This document shows positions 12,661-24,324 of a stretch of 64,000 nt of DNA, piece after piece; within the stretch, counting starts at the first letter, position 1, and each line of letters starts with the position of its first letter. The stretch comes from Sanghuangporus weigelae. Taxonomy: Eukaryota > Basidiomycota > Agaricomycetes > Hymenochaetales > Hymenochaetaceae. The DNA is taken from NCBI GenBank assembly GCA_033182465.1, contig CP137322.1, positions 1,984,001-2,048,000 of the forward strand, in the 5' to 3' direction. Made by a program: the position numbers and the translations under genes. The notes under the pieces were generated by a model. That model saw only the letters and a program-made list of their open reading frames with translations. It was not told the origin of the DNA and did no database searches.

Positions 12661-13196
12661 TCATACTCGAAACAGATCCCTCCAATGCATTCTGTAAGTC
12701 ATTCTTTTCGTCAGAAACTATTACATCGTTGTTCATGTATTTGTGGACTCACGCGGGATTTGGATAACTAGTCAGGTCATCTACCTCTTCATCTTCTACT
12801 GTCGGTGAGGTCAAGGCCTCTTCTTCGTCAGACTGAGATGGGTTATAAAGCTTCAACGAGGCTTGAGGTCCTTTAGCTGCGCTTTGGTTTGAGTTTCTCT
12901 TCGTGCTCCTATGCATCTCACAGTCTCCGGAGTCTCCTTGTGCTTTAAGTCTAGAGAGGGTACATGAAATCCACGATTTCCGGGCCGGGACCTGATGCTT
13001 ACCCTGAAAGATCCAGGTTTTCAAGTTCTCTGTAGGATGACCGTGCTCCTCTTATGTCAAGGCAGGGGGAATGTGTTCCGTTGCTCCATCGGGAGAACCG
13101 ATCAGCAATAGGAGATGCAAAAGATGGTGGAAGCGCCAGCGAGTCGCTCCTCTTCGGAGTGACTGGCGTAAGTGTCTCTGGCAATATTCCGGACAT
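12661..13196 (-). CDS. Small hypothetical protein, Ser/Glu-rich
   Basis: Exons (minus): 13196-13003, 12950-12753, 12691-12661; 140 aa. I do not recognise the family. The protein starts MSGILPETLTPVTPKRSD and is Ser/Pro-rich with several S/T-P sites. It has an acidic patch (SDEEE, VEDEEVDD) and ends MHWRDLFRV, encoded by a tiny 31 nt last exon. No signal peptide, membrane helix or known domain is seen. Splice sites are good (GTAAGC, GTGAGT; CTCTAG, TTACAG) and phases fit, which is the main support for a real gene. Phosphoregulation is a guess from the S/T-P content. Confidence 0.55.
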
Positions 13197-13936
13197 GTTA
13201 CAAGAGGGTTTTGACGAGAGTAGGATCAGATTTCTGAGAATTGCTTGCGAGGTGAAGAGTGTTCGACACGCTCGACAAAACTGTGCTGTATTTATCACAA
13301 ATGATTTCTGCACCACCTCCTGAACTCTGGGCCGTTGGCCTTGTCACAAAGCTCGTATCGATGCATCATGGATTGACTAGCTCAGTGCTTAGGTCGAACG
13401 AGGCCTTAGCAAGCCTGGCCGCACTGCCAGTGCAGAATTAGACTATGCAACTTGCTCTTCTTGAAGTTCTTGCCCGATGCAAGTATGTATTTTGCGTTGT
13501 TAGTCAACTCTAGCGACGGGCCCGATCTCCATTCCGATTTCTCCTGTTGCGACAGCTGGTCTCATGGACTTTTGAAAGTGACATTGCTCAGAATTAGAAC
13601 GAGGTTGGTCTATAGGACAAGACAAGTAACCAGCTCTTCAAAAAAAAAGAAGATCGCGTACCTTTTGGAGGCTTCTATCCTTAAGTACTAGTACATATAT
13701 GCTAATTAAGAGAGTTTCACCCAATGATTTGTTCGAAATAATGCTTTTGAAAAACTATTTCAAGTTGCACTCAGAATTCGTTATCTTCCTCTCAGATGAC
13801 ATAGGATTACGCACCAACTCAGCTGCAAAGTATAGAAGCCAACCCACTAAAAGGCGACAAAAAAAAGGAATAGTCTTAAATTCTCGCTTCATTCCGAGCT
13901 ACAGGGGGATAGAAAAAAGTACTTTCAAGGAGATAT
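13197..13936. other. Intergenic with a weak plus-strand reading frame
   Basis: This is the divergent upstream side of the small orphan gene. A 46-codon frame at 13301-13441 (starting MISAPPPELWAVGL) looks codon-like, and in the same frame after its TAG stop another coding-looking stretch follows (TMQLALLEVLARC). I cannot join these into a convincing gene. Confidence 0.3.
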
Positions 13937-14028
13937 TGACTCACCCTGGAATCGAACCAGGAACCTTCTGTGAACTACTTACATGAATAAGTGTTAGACA
14001 GAAATCATAACCGCTAGACCAGTGAGTC
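13937..14028 (-). tRNA. tRNA-Val(AAC) with 19 nt intron
   Basis: Read on the minus strand from 14028. The acceptor stem GACTCAC pairs with GTGAGTC, followed by U8-G9 and a D-arm of the GGTCTAGCGGTTA type. The anticodon stem TCTGT/ACAGA encloses loop C-T-AAC-A plus the base after the intron. The T-arm is CCTGG-TTCGATT-CCAGG and the discriminator is A. The intron occupies 13991-13973, just after position 37, the canonical site for eukaryotic nuclear tRNA introns. The mature length without CCA is 73 nt. Anticodon AAC reads Val GUU and, after A34-to-inosine editing, GUC. Internal A and B boxes are contained in the D and T arms. Confidence 0.92.
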
Positions 14029-14287
14029 ATGTCATTATTTATTTAAGATCTAATCTTCATATACACCTCGAGGGATGGTGGCACCACGCCGCCGGAAACA
14101 ATTCATGTGAAGCGTACCAAGTGAGCGACTACTGTCCTAATAAGAACAAATGTTTGTTATTCTTCGGAATTTCGTCAGACTTATGTTTGGGAACGGACAT
14201 GTGACTTGAAATCCACACTGCCAGTGAGCTGGAAAGCGAGGAGACCTTTCGTACTGGTATGCTGCACTCAGACGCGTCACAACCAAC

Positions 14288-15622
14288 ATGGTCTCTCATA
14301 TCAGCGTTCTTCCAAAAGGTACGAGTGCCGTTAACCTTGTAGCCGGCGTGAAACTCATCGTTCGGCGTGTAAGCTTTGCTCGACGTGCTATTTGCAGAAC
14401 TCAGCCAAGGGAGCGACGCGACTACTCGATCACATCTCTGGTTTCTGAGACTTCCTCATCCTCGCACTGGTATGGACATCTTCAGATAGTAAGCTGACAC
14501 GACACTATAACTACTCTTCGTAGGGCTTCTGTCTTTGTTTCTGCCGACTTTGTCTCCCAATGGCTCCTCCATTCTTGAGTTTCAGAGCGTGGCTCCGAAC
14601 TCGGGTAGAAGCTGGTTCAACGGTGGAGAGATTCTATCAGGCGCGTTATCACTCACCAATCCCAAACCTTCATTGCTGAAGAAGCTTGCAGATGGCAGTA
14701 TGCTTCTGATGACACCTATTGACCCTGTTTTCCTCTTGGTGCCGATTCTGAAAGCTGCATCTCCGGTACGTGTCTACGGCCATTTTCAGTCCTGTGATGA
14801 TGACGCTGAGCAAATTCTAGCAAGATGGGTCTCTAGGAAATTTTCGGACCCTTGATGACATATTAGAAGGTGCTTCGACGAATTTAGCGAAGGATGAGAA
14901 TGCAGAAGAGCTGAATCCCGGAGATATATTGAAGTTTGGCAGACTGCCGTGCGTGCAGGAGGGTATGCGAAGGATATGTGATACTAAAGGCAAGTTTGTT
15001 GAGCCCTGTGCCTTTCTGAATACTAATAATCAACTGGCCGGTGCAGATATTGCCTCCGATCTCGTCGTGTTTCGGTATTCCCATTCTAAGTTACTGGAGT
15101 ATCTCATAAAGAAAGCGAACCGCCTTGGGAAAGGACCTACCGTCCCAGAATCACGAACGCTCGAACGTGAGTTGGCCAAAGACGGACTCATGGACGATGG
15201 AAAGGAGGAACTCCTTATATGTATGCATATTAACTTCTATCTGGCTTCAGTACTCATTCTCCTTATAGCTGGTCGCTTGAAGCTTGCATGCGACCTAATA
15301 TCGCAATATGTCTCTCCAGGAATTCATGAAGAACTACTAAGTAAATTTAAGTACGTACCTGCTTTGCCTGACAGCTTACCGATCTCACAGTCCTGACAGC
15401 TTCTCCGCACTCACAAAGCACGTTGCTTCGCTGGAGCAAATGGATCTCTCGAATAATACCACAACTGCTAGCGGGAATGCACAGAAAGCACAAGTAAGTG
15501 GGGACAAGAATGGGAAGAAGCGTAAGGTTACTGGTCCAGAATCAGCTGGGGTGTCGAAGCTTAAGAAGGCTAACACCAAAGGTATGGCGAAGCTATCTTC
15601 CTTCTTCCAGAAAAAGTCATGA
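14288..15622 (+). CDS. Ribonuclease H2 subunit B
   Basis: Seven exons: 14288-14318, 14398-14469, 14524-14765, 14821-14989, 15047-15220, 15269-15350, 15391-15622; 333 aa. Family features in order: WFLRLPHPRTG near the N-terminus, the triple-barrel segment with LLMTPIDPVFLLVPIL, NFRTLDDIL, the winged-helix part (FGRLPCVQEGMRRIC, VVFRYSHSKLLEYL) and a basic C-terminus. The last residues, KLSSFFQKKS, form a PIP-box-like motif (M322..L325..F328F329). RNASEH2B is the scaffold of the RNase H2 trimer that removes ribonucleotides from DNA; the PIP box tethers it to PCNA. The intron 14990-15046 is GC-AG, 57 nt and stop-free, so retention would insert 19 residues. The start is chosen at MVSHISVLPK. Confidence 0.88.
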
Positions 15623-15859
15623 TGCTCTGTTTATCCTGTACTCTTGTATGTATTGTGTATTGTGCGCGAATGATTTTTTGGCTTGTACTTAATTCTGTCG
15701 GATATCGTAGGCGTGAGCGTGAGAATTGTGTGGCATGATCGACCGACATAAAATCTATCAGTGCCACTTTCTCAACTTGATCTCGTACTTCCACCATCGC
15801 GACGCTGCTCGTCGCCAGAGTAGTGGTTGAGGCGTCCGTCGGGTTGGATTGTAGGCAAG

Positions 15860-18459
15860 ATGGATGCCTGTCATACCAAACAATACTCTGATGTTTGTGT
15901 GCAAACGTCGCCAATTCGTTCTGCCACCTGCGATTCGAAAACCGTGATCACAACTCCAATTCCTAGTCGTCTGAAACGCGTCGCCTATGTGGATCAAGCA
16001 GCTTCTGGATCTTGCTATGATGACTCTCACTCTCGTCGTGTTTATCCGAGAACCCCTATAAGCCGTTCGAAAACTCAGCTGCCACTCAATCTTCCGAAGC
16101 AAGTGCTCAGTCCATCTATTACTCTCGAAGAACAACGTAGAGTAGTTTCTCTTCCAGAACAACTCAACGCCGAACTACTGTCCCAGAAGCTAGCGAAATC
16201 TCTGGTCGTGTGTCCTCGAAATGTTTCAATGCCTGCCGTCATCCAACACTTCCCTCAAACAGAACTGGCTTACGAAGAATCACCTTCAGTGCATGTGTCT
16301 CCTTCCGTCTCGTACGAAGATCACTCTGATCCTCAAAATTATGCTCAAGCAAGCGATTTCCCGCATACTCCTTCGTTTGATTCGTCCTCTACTTCCATAG
16401 AGATCATAGATGACAGTCTTCATTTCTCGGTCCCGGAAACCTTCCTTCAAGCGCATTATAGCCGAGAAAAAGACCTGCATAAAGGTACGTATTCCATCTT
16501 GCCCGCCAAAGCACCTGATGTCAATCGCTAAATGCCTTTCAGACTGGCTCACTTGGAACAGCTCCCCGCCTCGTCCGATCCCTGCATTACATGGCCCTTC
16601 TTCTCTTCCCTACGCTCGCTGTCCTTCGTGAGTAACTGACTCCTTGCATCAGCTGCCACTGACGACCGCGTAGAGGAGCTGAAGGGACCATTATCGAACA
16701 ACCGTCGAATGTCCCTGGCTTGATCTGGGGCTTGAAAGATTCGGCGGCGCTGAAGGCTGTGCTGGAAAGGAGTACGGTCGAACATACGTCCAAAGGCACA
16801 CCTTCAGTCTCAGTTGCAACCCAAGACCATTCAAAAACGCATGGGCGCAACTCTTGTAGCAGCAACGCTCACTGTGCGCAGGAACAATCTATCACGAATG
16901 CAAGACAGGATCTGGAGCTGTCGAGAACAGAGAACTACGTGCCTCATCCTGAGCGACCAGCATATTCACGCCCTACTCCGTGCGAAGGCTCACCTCCAGA
17001 ACAGCGTGAACCAGTGAAGCATGTGCCTTCGAATGAGGAGTTCGAGACTTGCAGCCCACACTCTCCTGATAATTCCGGCGGTAGCCCTCAGACGAATGAT
17101 CGAGCCATCGTAGATTCCGTAAAGATGGGAAACCAATGTGAACAATCTTCCGATACTTTCACGCAACGGCGAATCAGCGAAATGCCTTGCTCTTTACCTC
17201 GTATACTTCTTCATGAGGATGGGCAAAATGGAAATCCTGTCTATCTGGACGAATCACCCCGAGGTCTTATCTTCGCGCGTGAACCACTTTTGCGATCCAA
17301 CATAACGAATGGACCTTCCAAACTGCGGCTCCAAACAAAGACGATGGCTCAGATATCTGAATTCGATGAGAGAGACACCGACATGTGTTCTCCTTTCCGA
17401 CGTTGCATATGCTTGCAAAATATGCCACTTACTCCTCCGGACTCTACGTCACCTCTCTGGTCATCTGGGTTTTCATCGTTGGTGGTAGATGAGCCTTTAG
17501 CCCTCCTTCACGAAGGCATTGCCCGGCCACCTGTCTCACAACTACGTGGTTTGAATTTACGTACATCAGAGGGACCAGCTGGAAGTGATGAAAGCCTCTC
17601 TGACCAACTCAAACGACTCATTCTCCGGGAGCAGATTGGCTCAGATCATGGGTGTGACCCCACTCCTCATCCAACTCAGGAACGAGCAGGCCAGCAGCAC
17701 CATTTTGCTTCGTCTATAATGTTTAATATGCTTTCATCAAAACCGGAAATGCCAATTAATCTGCACGATTTGGTCACTCAACATGCACATGGACATTTTG
17801 CAGCGGAAACAGGGGTTACCAAATACGCAAGCGCTCCTCAACTGACGCTCACGAAACCCGATTCCACAGCAACACACCAGAAGTCGTACCCTGCCGGAAA
17901 TGGCGATGGTGTTGACCTACTGCCATCCTACCGGGAGAATCGAATGGGACGCGGAGACGTTCTCTCCGGAATGTGCCACCCGAAATCCATTCCGCTAACT
18001 CGTTTACTCGAAAGAAAACTCGCACCAGTGCCCGAGGAGACAAGTTTCGTCAGTTCAGGATCGGAGGGATCAGTGCCGAAAACCCGTGCTTCGCTTCCTC
18101 CTATGTTAACCTCAGGTCAAACCGAGAAAGACTATGACTTTTCAGAACTCCGCTTGCCACTTAAGGAAAATCCGGTGGAAGAAATGCTCACATCCGAACA
18201 TGAAGAGCTTAATCAATCAATAAAAGAGCGTAGGATCCTACAACCCGTAAGGCAAAGGAAGCGCTATATCAAACACAAAGAGTCTACGGATGCTAAATCG
18301 ACTCGTTCGAGGACAACGGATCGCAGAAATGAGCGAAACGACGAAAATGTCCATGTTATTGTGCCTCCCTCAGCTCCGAGGAAGAGGTCAAAGGCCAATA
18401 AATCCAACGCATCTTCCGAACGGAGCTTTGGCTCTCAGAAACCTCGTTGCGACAAATGA
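15860..18459 (+). CDS. Large disordered hypothetical protein
   Basis: Three exons: 15860-16484, 16543-16627, 16674-18459; 831 aa. I do not recognise it. The composition is Ser/Pro/Thr/Glu-rich throughout, with many S/T-P sites and short conserved-looking islands such as SDQLKRLILREQIG and INLHDLVTQHAHGHFA. The C-terminal 90 residues are strongly basic (QRKRYIKHKE, APRKRSKANKS), resembling a nuclear localisation signal. No catalytic domain, zinc motif or membrane segment is visible. The first ATG in the open frame is at 15860. Intron 16628-16673 is only 46 nt but joins phases perfectly. A regulatory or scaffold role is possible but unproven. Confidence 0.72.
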
Positions 18460-18843
18460 AATCTGATATCTGGAAAATTATGCTTTCAATAATATGACAC
18501 CCGAACCTTGCTCTATTAATTGCGTCTTTAAATACTTCATCGTGCTATCAATACCTTCCGCATTTCACATGATACACGTACGAAGGCGACCTCATCATTT
18601 GTTTTCTTGTCGAGTCTATGCGAAATTTCTCGTGTTTTACTTCTTGCTCTCTTCTTTGATGGTTTAAAAGATATGTTCTTCCTCGACGGAAAGTGCGCTG
18701 TGTTCGTTCTTCATTTTAGCTCGATATTTCGAGTTCTTAATTGCGGTATTCTACATGCATACTTCGTATTAGCTGTATCAATTCGTCGAGTCGATAGAAG
18801 AGCATAATCAATTGCGAATATAGATATTTATCGCTCTTCTGAA
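18460..18843. other. Intergenic between convergent genes
   Basis: AT-rich 3' flanks; no gene is seen. Confidence 0.5.
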
Positions 18844-20799
18844 TCACGCTTTGACGAACAAGTCGGTGAACTTGTCGACAGGAAGCTTGTAGAATTTCTC
18901 CGGATCAGATACGATTTCCAAGATTCTAGCAAACGGAAAACAACGTTAGACTAAATAGCACAAAGTGTGATAAGATACAAGAGCGTAGATACGTACTGTT
19001 TCTTGCGCGCGTCATCGAAGTGATGGCTGATATGACGCTCGAACTTGCGCATGAGGAGCGGGGTCCCCTCCGCACGGCGGCGTTTATGGCCAACTGGATA
19101 CTCGACGACGACTTCGTCTAGGACGGTCCCGTCGTTGAGGGTGACGGTAAGTGCGTTCCCGATGGAGCGCTTGTCTGGGTCGTGGTAGTCCTGGCTGAAT
19201 TGGGTGTCCTGAACGCAAGTGATCTTGGCGCGCAGCTCGTCAATGCGGGGATCTGCGGCCGCCTCGTCCGAGCTGCGACGAAAAGACTTTGGTTATGAAG
19301 TGGAAAGAAGGAAGAGAGGGGCGCACGTACTAGGATTCGGAGGTCAGCTCGCCGAAGATGAGTGGGTAGGCGATCATGTAGTTAATGTCATGGCTATCGA
19401 AAACCGAAAATAAACCAGCATGAGAAACGAAACACGTTATGACACAGGAGAAATTCTGCACGCACTCCCTGTCGGCAAAGTTATTCAGCTTTCCCTTCTT
19501 GTTAATAATCCGCATAGCAGCCTCCTGAGTGCGGACTTGTATGCTCCTGATATCATCGGAGGACAGTCCACGCGCCTCGAGCTGCTCGTGCAGGATGAGG
19601 GAGGCTTCTACGGCAGTCTGAGCGTGGAACTCGGCAGGGTAAGAAATCTTGAACAGGACGTTCTCCATGATGTAGTTCCCATAAGGTCTCGCGAAGTCGA
19701 ACGGATGGCCTTTGAAGAGGACGTCATAGAATCCCCAGCCTTTTGCGGTGAGGACACTCGGGAGGCCCATCTCGCCGCGCTGGACGAGATACGCGAGGTG
19801 GACGGCGCGCATGCACGCGTCGCCTGCTGCCCACGACTTGCGCGAGCCGGTGTTGGGCGCATGACGGTACGTCCGGAGCGACTGTCCGTCGACCCATGCT
19901 TGGCTCACGACGTCAATCGTCTGCTGACGCGAAAGTCCCAGGAGACGCGAGACGACCGCAGCTGACGCGACTTTGACAAGGACGACGTGATCCAGCCCAA
20001 CGCGGTTGAAAGAGTTGAGGAGCGCGATGCAGCCTTGGATCTCATGTGCTTGGATCATGCCTTTTACCAGGTCGAGCACTGTTAGATGTGCCTGGCGCGA
20101 GCGGGTGAGATGGTCCGCGACGGCTAGGATCGCGCCAAGGTTGTCGGATGGATGGCCCCCTTAATGACCGCATCTTAGCATTGCATTCATAGGTAAGTGA
20201 ATATCGGGATGAGCATACATTCAGCTGCCAAGAAGCAGTCGTTGAAGTCGAGCCATCGAATCATGGTCCCGATGTTGAAAGCACCTCGAACAGGATCGAG
20301 CTGGTAGTTCGTTCCAGGAACCTTTGTACCTGCGCGTGTCATCGTCAGTCAACGATGTATTCCAAGCACATACACGATTCCTTTCCTCACCATTCGGGAC
20401 GACTGTACCCTCAACGACAGGACCCAGTAACCTCCTGCAATGCTCAAACCTCAAACCCTCAAGGCCACATCCAATCGTGTCAATCAAGCAGAGACGAGCA
20501 GTCTCAATGGCAAGCGGAGAGTAATCCGTATAGTTTTGGATATAGTCAGCGATGTCGATGAGAACTTTGTCGGGGTCTGGGCGCTCTGCGCTCTCAGCTG
20601 CCATCCCGCGGGTTCCGGCGATCCTTGCTGGGTTTTGGAGTGACGAAAGAGGAGATGAAGCTGCAGGGGAAAGGGGACGAGTGCGAGAAGACGCGTGTAA
20701 GGATGCAGAACATGCAGCAGGTGATACTACAGGCACGCGTCCGAATCTCCGAGCGGAGGAGAGGAGGGACGCTTTGGGGACACGCGAGAGCGATAACAT
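18844..20799 (-). CDS. 2-methylcitrate dehydratase, mitochondrial (PrpD family)
   Basis: Six exons (minus): 20799-20391, 20329-20219, 20159-19466, 19393-19331, 19272-18997, 18925-18844; 544 aa. The N-terminus is rich in Arg/Ser/Ala without acids, as in mitochondrial presequences. MmgE/PrpD features: [25 protein letters not shown], the [25 protein letters not shown]-type active-site region, [16 protein letters not shown], a K-S-W-AAGDA segment, [30 protein letters not shown] and [13 protein letters not shown] near the C-terminus. The enzyme dehydrates 2-methylcitrate to 2-methyl-cis-aconitate in the methylcitrate cycle, which disposes of propionyl-CoA. Length and motif order match the family and no residue loss is seen. 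Confidence 0.93.
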
Positions 20800-21345
20800 C
20801 TCTTCAATACGGACTCGTTCGAGAAGAGACCCGAGATGAACGAGTTGAGATGGTGGTGGTACGAGTCCAAGATGGTTAGGAGCGGGACCACTACACTAGA
20901 ACTGAGGAATGACCCAATAATATCGTATTTTCTATACTACTTATAAAAAGCCAGGTAACGCCCAATCCGGCACCCGTACTTCCGGTTCCGGTCTATACTC
21001 ACGCTCTTTCCTCAAAGTTTGGTTTGACCACCTCCGCTCACGACGAGCCAGCCAAGACGGCCAGACTGTAGTTTGGCGTCAGTGGGGATACCCGGAAGAC
21101 CGTGCATCACGATATCATGCATTTACTATTTAGTTCCGTTCCAATCCAAATTTACTGCTGGACTAGATCCAATGAAATAAGCTGAACAGAAACTACGGCC
21201 CCTCAAGTTACAAGTCCAGCAAAGGAGCAGTACCAATCGGGCAGATGCACATCTATACTCCCTTTGGCCGTATAATCCACCCCGATCGATGTCATCTTTA
21301 GGTTATATTATTATCAATGCTCTTCGTCTTTATAGACCCGTTCCT
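20800..21345. other. Intergenic, no gene seen
   Basis: Upstream region of the PrpD gene and 3' flank of the GFA gene. Confidence 0.5.
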
Positions 21346-22051
21346 TCACTCATCTTCCGGTCCAGGCCTACCAGGTTTCGTCCAAAACTGCGCAGCGCCC
21401 TCCAAAGGCTGCACCCATTTCAACCTATCCTTCACATGAAACTCCAAAGCCGGCGGATCTTCAATCTTCTCCTTCACTTGCTCCTCCCCACTATCCGCTC
21501 CTCGAACTTTATAATCCAACGCGCTATAGAACACCGCCGCCATACCTTCCCCGGCCTGTTCAGAGTAAGCCGAGATAGATCCGGTGTCGGGACGATACGA
21601 AACGAACAAGTGCGATCCGCAGGTCTTGCAGAAATGTCGGTACCCGATGTTCCCTGAGGTCTGCGCGGCGTCGCGATACACTTCACGCTTCTCCTCGCCC
21701 TTCGTAAATCTTATTGCCTGCAAGGGAATACACGTCGGAAAAGACACATCAGCGATAGCGTTCAACTCGTAAGTGACGAAAGAGATGGAGAGGCATCGAC
21801 TATTTTTTGTTTTGTTCGGAATGTCAAGGTACCGCATCTCGGAACACCAAGTTCGGCTGGAACGCGCAACCCGTCTGCTTGCGACAGTTGAAGCAATGGC
21901 AGCGAGTAATCCTAATATAACCAACGATAAGATGTTTGCTATCTTGTTCGGATTTGCAACGGAGGACTACTTACACGCTTGGTTCCCCTTTTATCTCGAA
22001 TTGTATCCCCTCGCAAAGGCAGGATCCAAAGTACGTCGTTGTCTGTAACAT
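21346..22051 (-). CDS. GFA domain zinc-binding protein (CENP-V/GFA family)
   Basis: Three exons (minus): 22051-21975, 21911-21833, 21717-21346; 175 aa. Zinc ligands: Cys11 and Cys13 (GSCLCEG), Cys30/Cys32/Cys35 (CHCFNCRKQTGCAF) and Cys82/Cys85 (FCKTCGSHLF). The final residues include WVQPLEGAAQFW, also typical. Length fits the family. GFA proteins are named for glutathione-dependent formaldehyde-activating enzyme, but most members have no proven activity, so no reaction is assigned. The gene forms a two-gene unit with the secreted-protein gene at 22306-22989 on the same strand; that unit is repeated about 2.7-2.8 kb further right, where the GFA copy is broken. Confidence 0.9.
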
Positions 22052-22305
22052 TCTATGAGCGAGGTATGTCTGATAATTTCGTCGCCTTCTGACATACGCT
22101 TAATGAGTTGCTTTATACACCAATGAACAACGTCTTATCATGCAACCTTAGTAATGTTGATAACCTATCGGATGTGCTTACATTAAACGATCTTCCGGGG
22201 AACAAGCATATAATGCACATAGATTCTCAATCGAAGGAACTGCTACAGCCACCAGAGAAAGAAGAAAGAGGACGACGAAACTCTATGGGATACGGGCGAA
22301 ACAAA

Positions 22306-22989
22306 TCAACTTCCTCCAGTGGTGGCATATCTATTATTCAAAGCCTCAATGTCGAGTACCGGTGCCACTAATACCATCCCAGTGGGATCTGCGTGAGCGA
22401 CTTCTAAACCTTGAATAACGGCAATTGTCGGGGCCTCTTGGCGCTTGATGGGAAGGACGAGAGCAGCCCCATTTACCGCCGTAGCTACAGAGCTGGTAGC
22501 CGTAGATGTCTGTGTGGCGGTCGTTATCGTGGTAGTTGTAGTCGTCTCCGTGATGATTGAGGTCACTGTAGACGTCGTGGTGGTCACATCTCCCGAGGAA
22601 GTCGAGTTGCTCGAGCCCTATCGAGTATAATCAGTATACTTGCCCTTTATTGCATGCTAACAGTAAGTCCACGAACTATACCGGGAAGGATGCTTGGGAT
22701 GCCTGGGATACCAGCGCGTGGAACGTGCGGCTGTATGAGGTGTTCGACAAATGTCAGTTATATTCTTCGGCTGACACTGATGAATATATTACAGTGTGAC
22801 TTACAGTAGCCGCAGTGACAACATTGACGGCACTAGGTTTGCTGGGCTACCAATGGATACATATACATGAGTACGCGTAAGCGACACGAAGTACAAGAGA
22901 GCAGAGCTTACCGGGGGAGCTGCGAGTGCAGGAAGGCCAGTCTGGAGGAGTGCAAAGACGCAGGCAGCGAAGATGTAGTAGGATCGCAT
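22306..22989 (-). CDS. Small secreted Thr-rich protein with Kex2-like site, paralog 1
   Basis: Exons (minus): 22989-22912, 22846-22805, 22730-22662, 22617-22306; 166 aa, phase 0 at every junction. A classical signal peptide starts MRSYYIFAACVFALL and probably ends at LAA-PP. A short Pro/Gly/Ile segment (PHVPRAGIPGIPSILPG) is followed by a Thr/Ser-rich stretch likely to be O-glycosylated, then LPIKRQ with Lys121-Arg122, and a 44-residue C-terminal part (QEAPTIAVIQGLEVAHADP...). There are no cysteines after the signal peptide. Function unknown. It is paralogous to the gene at 25054-25658: same four-exon layout, same KR-Q site, same tail length. The last intron uses a GTTAGC donor and is 44 nt. 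Confidence 0.72.
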
Positions 22990-24324
22990 GCTGAAGGAGG
23001 TCTGGGTGCGGGTGGCTAGGGAGTAAAGGACTATGTCTTGTGATCTGTTTGAAGGAGTGTATAGGGTAGGTGTGGAGATGGATGAAGGAAAGTGAGGGGA
23101 GTGGCTAGAAGACAAGGAGGGAGTGTGGAAGTAGACGCTAGAGGAAGCGATTGGAGAGAGAACTCCTGTCGTAGGCTGGCGCGTGTTTATAACATTTTGA
23201 GAAACTGTCAGCCTCGTCTTGAACGTTAATCAATTTGCAGATCGACACACAACCAAACCCGGTCTGGCTGACAGCCTTGCTGAGTTTTAGAAAGAAACAG
23301 AGAAGAAAAGAGTCTAAGAAACTGAGCAAAATGAACGAGGAGGGAAGAAGCGCACATGGACACGATACATCGTGGCACACGCAGCAAGGAATGCCCCAGG
23401 GGTATTGCCGTCGCGTTCCATCCGAGAACTCTGAGTATAGGAAACAGAGTTATGCTTATAGATATACGTAGGATCGCCAGGCTCTTCGATTACACTGAGC
23501 TTGGTTACGCATGGTGAATAGAAGATAGGCAAGAAATCCGTTAGAAGACAAGCAGAACTTCAAAAGATGCACAACAAGAGGCGGACACTATAAAGAAGTC
23601 TACATCCACCAGCAGTCATTTTTCAGGCATAATGAGCGTAGGAAGTGCAGAAGAGGATCAGGTAAATCCGAGTCAATGGGGAGTGAACTCAGCACGGACG
23701 AAGAGAAGTACGAAGAAGATTTGTAGTCCGTTCGCCCGTTGGCAGACAATCCTCACCGAAACTCCGACGTCCACAAAGAGAATAAACGCATATATTAAAG
23801 TGTGTGTCAATGCAGAACGTGAGTCGCTTAGTCCATATCCATTTGAGGAGGTGCCAGTGCTCGTTGGAGGTGAGTTTTTAAGTTGTTTAAGATTTGTTCG
23901 AGAGTTTGTTTATGTTTTGTTTGGTAAGTACTACTGTACCTCTCAAAAAGGAATCATCAATCGGGATTTTCCGGTGCCCTTCTAACTTCGGCTCCTCATT
24001 CTTACTCAAACAGAAACCAGCGTACGCCTCCCTGATTATTCTATTCTACGCAAGTTATCCTCCAACTAGATTAACAGACCATTTTATGCGAAGCTCAACA
24101 TCTGCTCCGATTGAATCTCATTTTCTCTCGTCCAGAGCCATTCTGTGACCACTCCGAATAACAACGCGATAAAGAACCTGAAATCGGAGTATCTACATGC
24201 TTTGTTACAAGTTCAGGCTCTTCGAATGTAATAATTGGCGCACGGCTATACTTCCGACTCGTTCGCATGTCTCCCGACTTAAATAGCGCATCTGGAATAA
24301 ACACGCGCCCTCATCACTTTTGTA
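22990..24324. other. Intergenic within the duplicated block
   Basis: This contains the promoter of secreted paralog 1 (conserved block at 23186-23224) and about 1.1 kb of sequence in which I see no supported gene, only short frames. Confidence 0.45.
23186..23224 (-). promoter_or_regulatory. Conserved core-promoter block of secreted paralog 1
   Basis: This 39 nt block is nearly identical to 25834-25872 upstream of paralog 2. Read on the minus strand it has a CAGTTTCTCAAA-type core and ends in a TATA-like GTTATAAA, about 200 nt before the ATG at 22989. The same relative position in both paralogs suggests a kept core promoter. Confidence 0.55.

Larger units (their letters stand above)
21346..23224 (-). 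repeat. Tandem segmental duplication, copy 1 (GFA gene + secreted protein gene + promoter)
   Basis: Copy 1 contains an intact GFA gene, an intact secreted-protein gene and a conserved promoter block, in the same order and orientation as copy 2 at about 24325-25872. Equivalent landmarks are offset by 2.65-2.83 kb (promoter block, secreted start, secreted stop, GFA Cys-His-Cys site). Confidence 0.75.

Noticed and set aside
14319-14397. Alternative 31 nt intron (GTGTAAGC...TTTGCAG) in RNase H2 B
   Set aside because: It is too short; the longer intron from GTACGA to the same acceptor keeps phase and joins LPK directly to ELSQG.
23632-23985. 117-codon plus-strand frame between the secreted paralogs
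   Set aside because: There is no homologue in the first duplicate unit, no domain and poor context at its start.
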